DNA of 49,929 nucleotides from an uncultured Pelagibacteraceae bacterium. Its GTDB lineage: Bacteria; Pseudomonadota; Alphaproteobacteria; Pelagibacterales; Pelagibacteraceae. Each line of letters opens with the position of its first letter. Position 1 is the first letter of the stretch. The notes beneath the pieces are model-generated. The model had not been told where the DNA came from and ran no database searches. It saw only the letters and a list, made by a program, of their open reading frames with translations. Of the stretch, positions 45,559-49,929 are shown piece by piece. The translations under genes and the position numbers were made by a program. The DNA is taken from assembly GCA_902519695.1 (NCBI GenBank), contig CABYKN010000004.1, positions 1 through 49,929 of the forward strand, given 5' to 3'.

Positions 45559-46954
45559 TTATTTTTTAGATGAAAGTGTAAAATTTTTTGATGAAAAAGC
45601 TGAAAAAAGATTGAGATTTTTAGAAAGTAAAAATTTTCTTTTTAACGAGATTTCAGAATTTATTAATAATTGTATTCCTTATTCTAAAAAGATAAGTGTT
45701 TTTTGTGCGGGCAATTCTATTATTAGTAAGAAATTACAAACAGATAAAATATTAGTTAAAGAAATATCAAATAAATATAAAATTAATTACAATAATAACT
45801 TAATTTACAAAGATAAAATTGACAAGGAAGATCTCTATGACTCAGATGCTATCCTAATTGCTGATATAGAACATCAATCTAACCCTGCTGGAAATCTTTT
45901 AAATTTATCAAAAAATATGAATGACGATGCTAGATTAATTATTTTATCAAAAAATTTAGTTTGGATGTTTATCTTAAAAATTTTAAAAATTTTTATTACT
46001 TTTTCACCTACCAAAAACAATTTTTTACCAACAAATTATCTCGAAAATTTGTATTCAAGTTGTGAATTAGAAATTGTAAGAAGGGAAAGATTAATAGCTA
46101 TACCTGTGAATATTCCAGTAGTTACAAATCTTTTAAACAAAATTTTTAGGTTACCTGTGCTAAACTTATTATGTGTTTCTAACATCACTATTTTAAAAAG
46201 AATAAAAGTCAAAGAAAATATTTTAAATAAAAAAAAAATATCATTTATAATTCCTTGTAAAAATGAACAAAATAACATCCCGTTAATTAAAAATCAAATT
46301 TTGTTATCAGATCAAAATTATGAATTTATTTTTGGAGATGACAATTCCGATGATAATACTATTAATGAAATAAAAAAAATTTCAGAAGAACTTAATAACT
46401 ATAAAATTAATTACTATAATGGACCAGGAATATGTAAATCTGAAAATGTTTATAAGGGCATAAATATTTCTGAAGGTGAAATAATTGTAATTTATGATGC
46501 TGATTTGACAGTAAGTTTCAATGATATCGAATTTGCTATCAATATTTTAGAAAATACTAATGCTGATTTTATTAATTGTACCAGAATGATTTATCCCCAA
46601 AAAGATAAAGCCATGAAACCTTTAAATTTTTTTGGAAATATTTTTTTTGCGTTCCTTTTCAGTTTACTTTTTAGAAAAAAAATCACTGATACACTATGTG
46701 GTACAAAAATTTTTTACAAAAAAGATTGGGATAAAATCAAAGAGGATAATGGTAAATGGGGTGTTAGAGATTTATGGGGTGATTTTGATTTACTAATAGG
46801 TGCCTACAAAAATAATTTGAAGATAACCGAAGTTCCTATTACTTATCATGAAAGAGTTGAAGGAAAAACAAAAATGACCTCTTTGTTTTCTAATACATCT
46901 AGGATGATTTGGATTGTAATAGCTGCATTTTATAAATTAAGATTGAAAAAATAA
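45524..46954 (+). CDS. Fusion of a degenerate methyltransferase-like domain and a family 2 glycosyltransferase
   Basis: Residues about 1-230 resemble a Rossmann-like SAM methyltransferase in layout (VFCAGNS where the glycine motif would be, then ILIADIEHQ), but the GxGxG signature is not intact, so activity is doubtful. From about 238 a GT-A domain begins with ISFIIPCKNEQNNI, has FGDDNSDDNT, the metal motif DAD (325-327), TDTLCGTKIF and a C-terminal hydrophobic stretch, as in dolichol-phosphate-mannose-synthase-like GT2 enzymes. The ATG at 45524 lies within the preceding epimerase gene; Met3 (45530) is possible. It probably transfers a sugar to a lipid carrier or glycan. Confidence 0.78.
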   Translation: MIMKNFQNLKDSYFLDESVKFFDEKAEKRLRFLESKNFLFNEISEFINNCIPYSKKISVFCAGNSIISKKLQTDKILVKEISNKYKINYNNNLIYKDKIDKEDLYDSDAILIADIEHQSNPAGNLLNLSKNMNDDARLIILSKNLVWMFILKILKIFITFSPTKNNFLPTNYLENLYSSCELEIVRRERLIAIPVNIPVVTNLLNKIFRLPVLNLLCVSNITILKRIKVKENILNKKKISFIIPCKNEQNNIPLIKNQILLSDQNYEFIFGDDNSDDNTINEIKKISEELNNYKINYYNGPGICKSENVYKGINISEGEIIVIYDADLTVSFNDIEFAINILENTNADFINCTRMIYPQKDKAMKPLNFFGNIFFAFLFSLLFRKKITDTLCGTKIFYKKDWDKIKEDNGKWGVRDLWGDFDLLIGAYKNNLKITEVPITYHERVEGKTKMTSLFSNTSRMIWIVIAAFYKLRLKK

Positions 46955-47746
46955 GTGATAGCTAGCATTATAATTACTGGAGATACTAAGGAAAGATATC
47001 TCGAAAAAACTATTAAATCATGTCTAGATCAAAATATTAATGATATTCAAATCATATTAGTCTTTTCAAGATTATCTAATATTTTAAATTTAAAAAAATT
47101 GTTTAAGAACAGGATTATTTTTAAGCAAATTAGAAGAAAATTTAACATTCCTGTAAGAGATCAACTTTACAAAATTAAAACAGCATTAAAAATTGCAAAA
47201 GGAAAATATATTTTTTTACTGGATGGAGATGACTATTTTAAGAAAACTAAACTTAAATCTCTGATAAATTATACAAAAAAGAAAGAATTAGTTATTGATG
47301 ACCATTTAATAGATTTAAACAATGAACTTTTTTACATTAAAGAAAAATTTTATAAAAAAATGTATTTATACAAACTTTTGTTTAATTCATGGCCTGATAA
47401 AGTATGCACTAGCTGCATATCTGGGCATAAAAGTTTATTTGTAAACTTTTATAAAAATATAAATATTAATAAAATTAATTATTTAGCAATAGATATTCTA
47501 ATAGTGTTATTTAATTTCAAAAATTTGAAAAAAATCAATAAAATACTTACTGTAAAAAAAATTGTAAGTGAAGGTGTGGATAAAGGTTATTCGAATTTAC
47601 TAAAATCTATATATTGGAGGAGAAGATTAGAGCAACATTTTTATTTTAGAAAAGTTGTTACAATTCATTTTTCATTAGAATATTATTTTTGTAAATTTAT
47701 TGTACTATTGTTTGATTTTCGTAAATATATTCAAAAGATTTTCTAA
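46955..47746 (+). CDS. Family 2 glycosyltransferase
   Basis: The 263-residue protein starts with IASIIITGDTKERYLEKTIKSCL, a GT-A fold opening, and has the nucleotide-sugar/metal motif LLDGDDYF (90-93). The C-terminal half is basic and aromatic with no clear transmembrane helix. The start is a GTG immediately after the upstream stop. The 3' end overlaps the convergent FkbM gene by 50 nt. Donor and acceptor are unknown; the context points to a surface polysaccharide. Confidence 0.78.
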   Translation: MIASIIITGDTKERYLEKTIKSCLDQNINDIQIILVFSRLSNILNLKKLFKNRIIFKQIRRKFNIPVRDQLYKIKTALKIAKGKYIFLLDGDDYFKKTKLKSLINYTKKKELVIDDHLIDLNNELFYIKEKFYKKMYLYKLLFNSWPDKVCTSCISGHKSLFVNFYKNININKINYLAIDILIVLFNFKNLKKINKILTVKKIVSEGVDKGYSNLLKSIYWRRRLEQHFYFRKVVTIHFSLEYYFCKFIVLLFDFRKYIQKIF

Positions 47747-48422
47747 AAATCATTTTGTATTTTGCTACTTTTTTAAAACCATATAAATTTAAAACATTAT
47801 TAATATCTGAAAATTTATAATTTTTTATAATCATGTCGTCGTAATGATGCTCAAAATATACATATTTAATAATATTATAATTTAACTTTACACCTTTTAA
47901 TACACTTAACTCATAACCCTCAGTATCAATTTTTAATATATCAATTTTCGAGATTTCATTTGAACTTATGAAATGGTCAAGGGTAATTATTTTTATTGGG
48001 GTCTTTTGATAAAAATTTTCATTTGGTTTTATATTTAATATCTTTAATTTTCTTTTAAAATAATTTGATTTTAAGTTTATACTATTAATAGTTGAAGAAG
48101 ATGATTCAATAGTTTCATTTAAAAAGCCTTTTTCATCTTTTTGACCAATTGCTAAATTATAAATATTTACAAAGTTATTAAGTTTAAATTTTTCAATATT
48201 TTTTTCTAATATTTTAAAGTTATTTAAACTTGCTTCAAATGAATAAATTTTATTAATTTTAAAATTTGATCTAAAAAGTTTTACTGTTTCTCCATTATGA
48301 GCCCCAACATCTATTAAAACAATTGGATGTTGAAATTTTTTTTTAAAAAATTTTATTATTTTTTTTTGTTGAAATGAGTCAAAAAAATTAATTAATTTTC
48401 TTATAATTTTTATTGTTACCAT
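47697..48422 (-). CDS. FkbM family methyltransferase
   Basis: This is a SAM-dependent O-methyltransferase of a family often found in polysaccharide clusters, where members methylate sugars. The 241-residue protein has the SAM motif LIDVGAHNGET (36-46), IYSFEASLNNF, and DILKIDTEGYELSVLKG, the FkbM-defining block, with VYFEHH after it. It is transcribed toward the glycosyltransferase gene with a 50-nt tail-to-tail overlap, and begins 4 nt after the large membrane-protein gene on the same strand. Confidence 0.88.
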   Translation of the reverse strand: MVTIKIIRKLINFFDSFQQKKIIKFFKKKFQHPIVLIDVGAHNGETVKLFRSNFKINKIYSFEASLNNFKILEKNIEKFKLNNFVNIYNLAIGQKDEKGFLNETIESSSSTINSINLKSNYFKRKLKILNIKPNENFYQKTPIKIITLDHFISSNEISKIDILKIDTEGYELSVLKGVKLNYNIIKYVYFEHHYDDMIIKNYKFSDINNVLNLYGFKKVAKYKMIFRKSFEYIYENQTIVQ

Positions 48423-48426
48423 TAAA

Positions 48427-49929
<1,503 letters not shown>

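Overview
This window looks like a piece of a SAR11-type (Pelagibacterales) alphaproteobacterial genome. The basis is very high A+T, extreme gene packing (spacers of 0 to 100 bp, many 1 to 4 nt overlaps, no gene-free stretch above 300 bp), Lys/Asn/Ile-rich proteins, alphaproteobacterial gene orders (tolQRAB-pal-cpoB-tilS-ftsH-folP-glmM; tkt-gap-pgk-fba divergent from zapA; a three-gene pntA/pntA2/pntB set preceded by a tiny aa3 oxidase subunit IV), and a 5S rRNA gene detached from 16S-23S beside a surface-polysaccharide gene block. I could not run a similarity search, so the organism call is inference.

Layout. 1-3230 (minus): an S49 peptidase followed by glyQ and glyS; glyS runs off the left edge. 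3297-6090: ispB, pdxH (opposite strand) and aroC. 6087-9100 (minus): the xseB-ispA-dxs isoprenoid operon. 9121-11568 (plus): a Sua5/TsaC protein and an ABC-2 exporter. 11569-11645 (minus): tRNA-Arg(TCG). 11669-13583 (plus): an RluD-type pseudouridine synthase and rpoH. 13589-31390 (minus): an 18-kb run on one strand. Read in transcription order it holds a ZauP-like coiled-coil gene, zapA, a 5-formyl-THF cyclo-ligase, a YmdB-type phosphoesterase, yebC, ruvC, tolQRAB, pal, cpoB, tilS, ftsH, folP, glmM, thiD, a frame-broken purA and an autotransporter with Ig-like repeats. 31443-39674 (plus): tkt, gap, pgk, class I fba, thiE, efp, suhB, rpmE, a TrcR/DUF1013 regulator, rpsU and the initiator tRNA. 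39677-44410 (minus), in transcription order: 5S rRNA, a sugar epimerase, rpmJ, a 36-aa oxidase subunit IV, pntA, pntA2, pntB and an FSA-type aldolase. 44509-49929: sugar-nucleotide epimerase, methyltransferase-like/glycosyltransferase fusion, glycosyltransferase, FkbM methyltransferase and a large membrane protein. This last block resembles the edge of the hypervariable island that SAR11 genomes carry between 23S and 5S rRNA.

How the genes work together. The core part supplies central carbon metabolism, NADPH (transhydrogenase), isoprenoid and quinone tails, envelope maintenance (Tol-Pal, FtsH, GlmM), cell division (ZapA pair) and translation factors. The right end builds or decorates a surface glycan.

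The points most worth a second look are: the lone 5S gene with a sugar-epimerase start codon about 10 nt past its 3' end; an apparent AUU start in rpsU, just upstream of an initiator tRNA with a changed anticodon stem; a one-base frameshift in purA; and a strong terminator followed at once by a TATAAT box between pal and cpoB. I found no mobile element, CRISPR array, phage gene or defence system.
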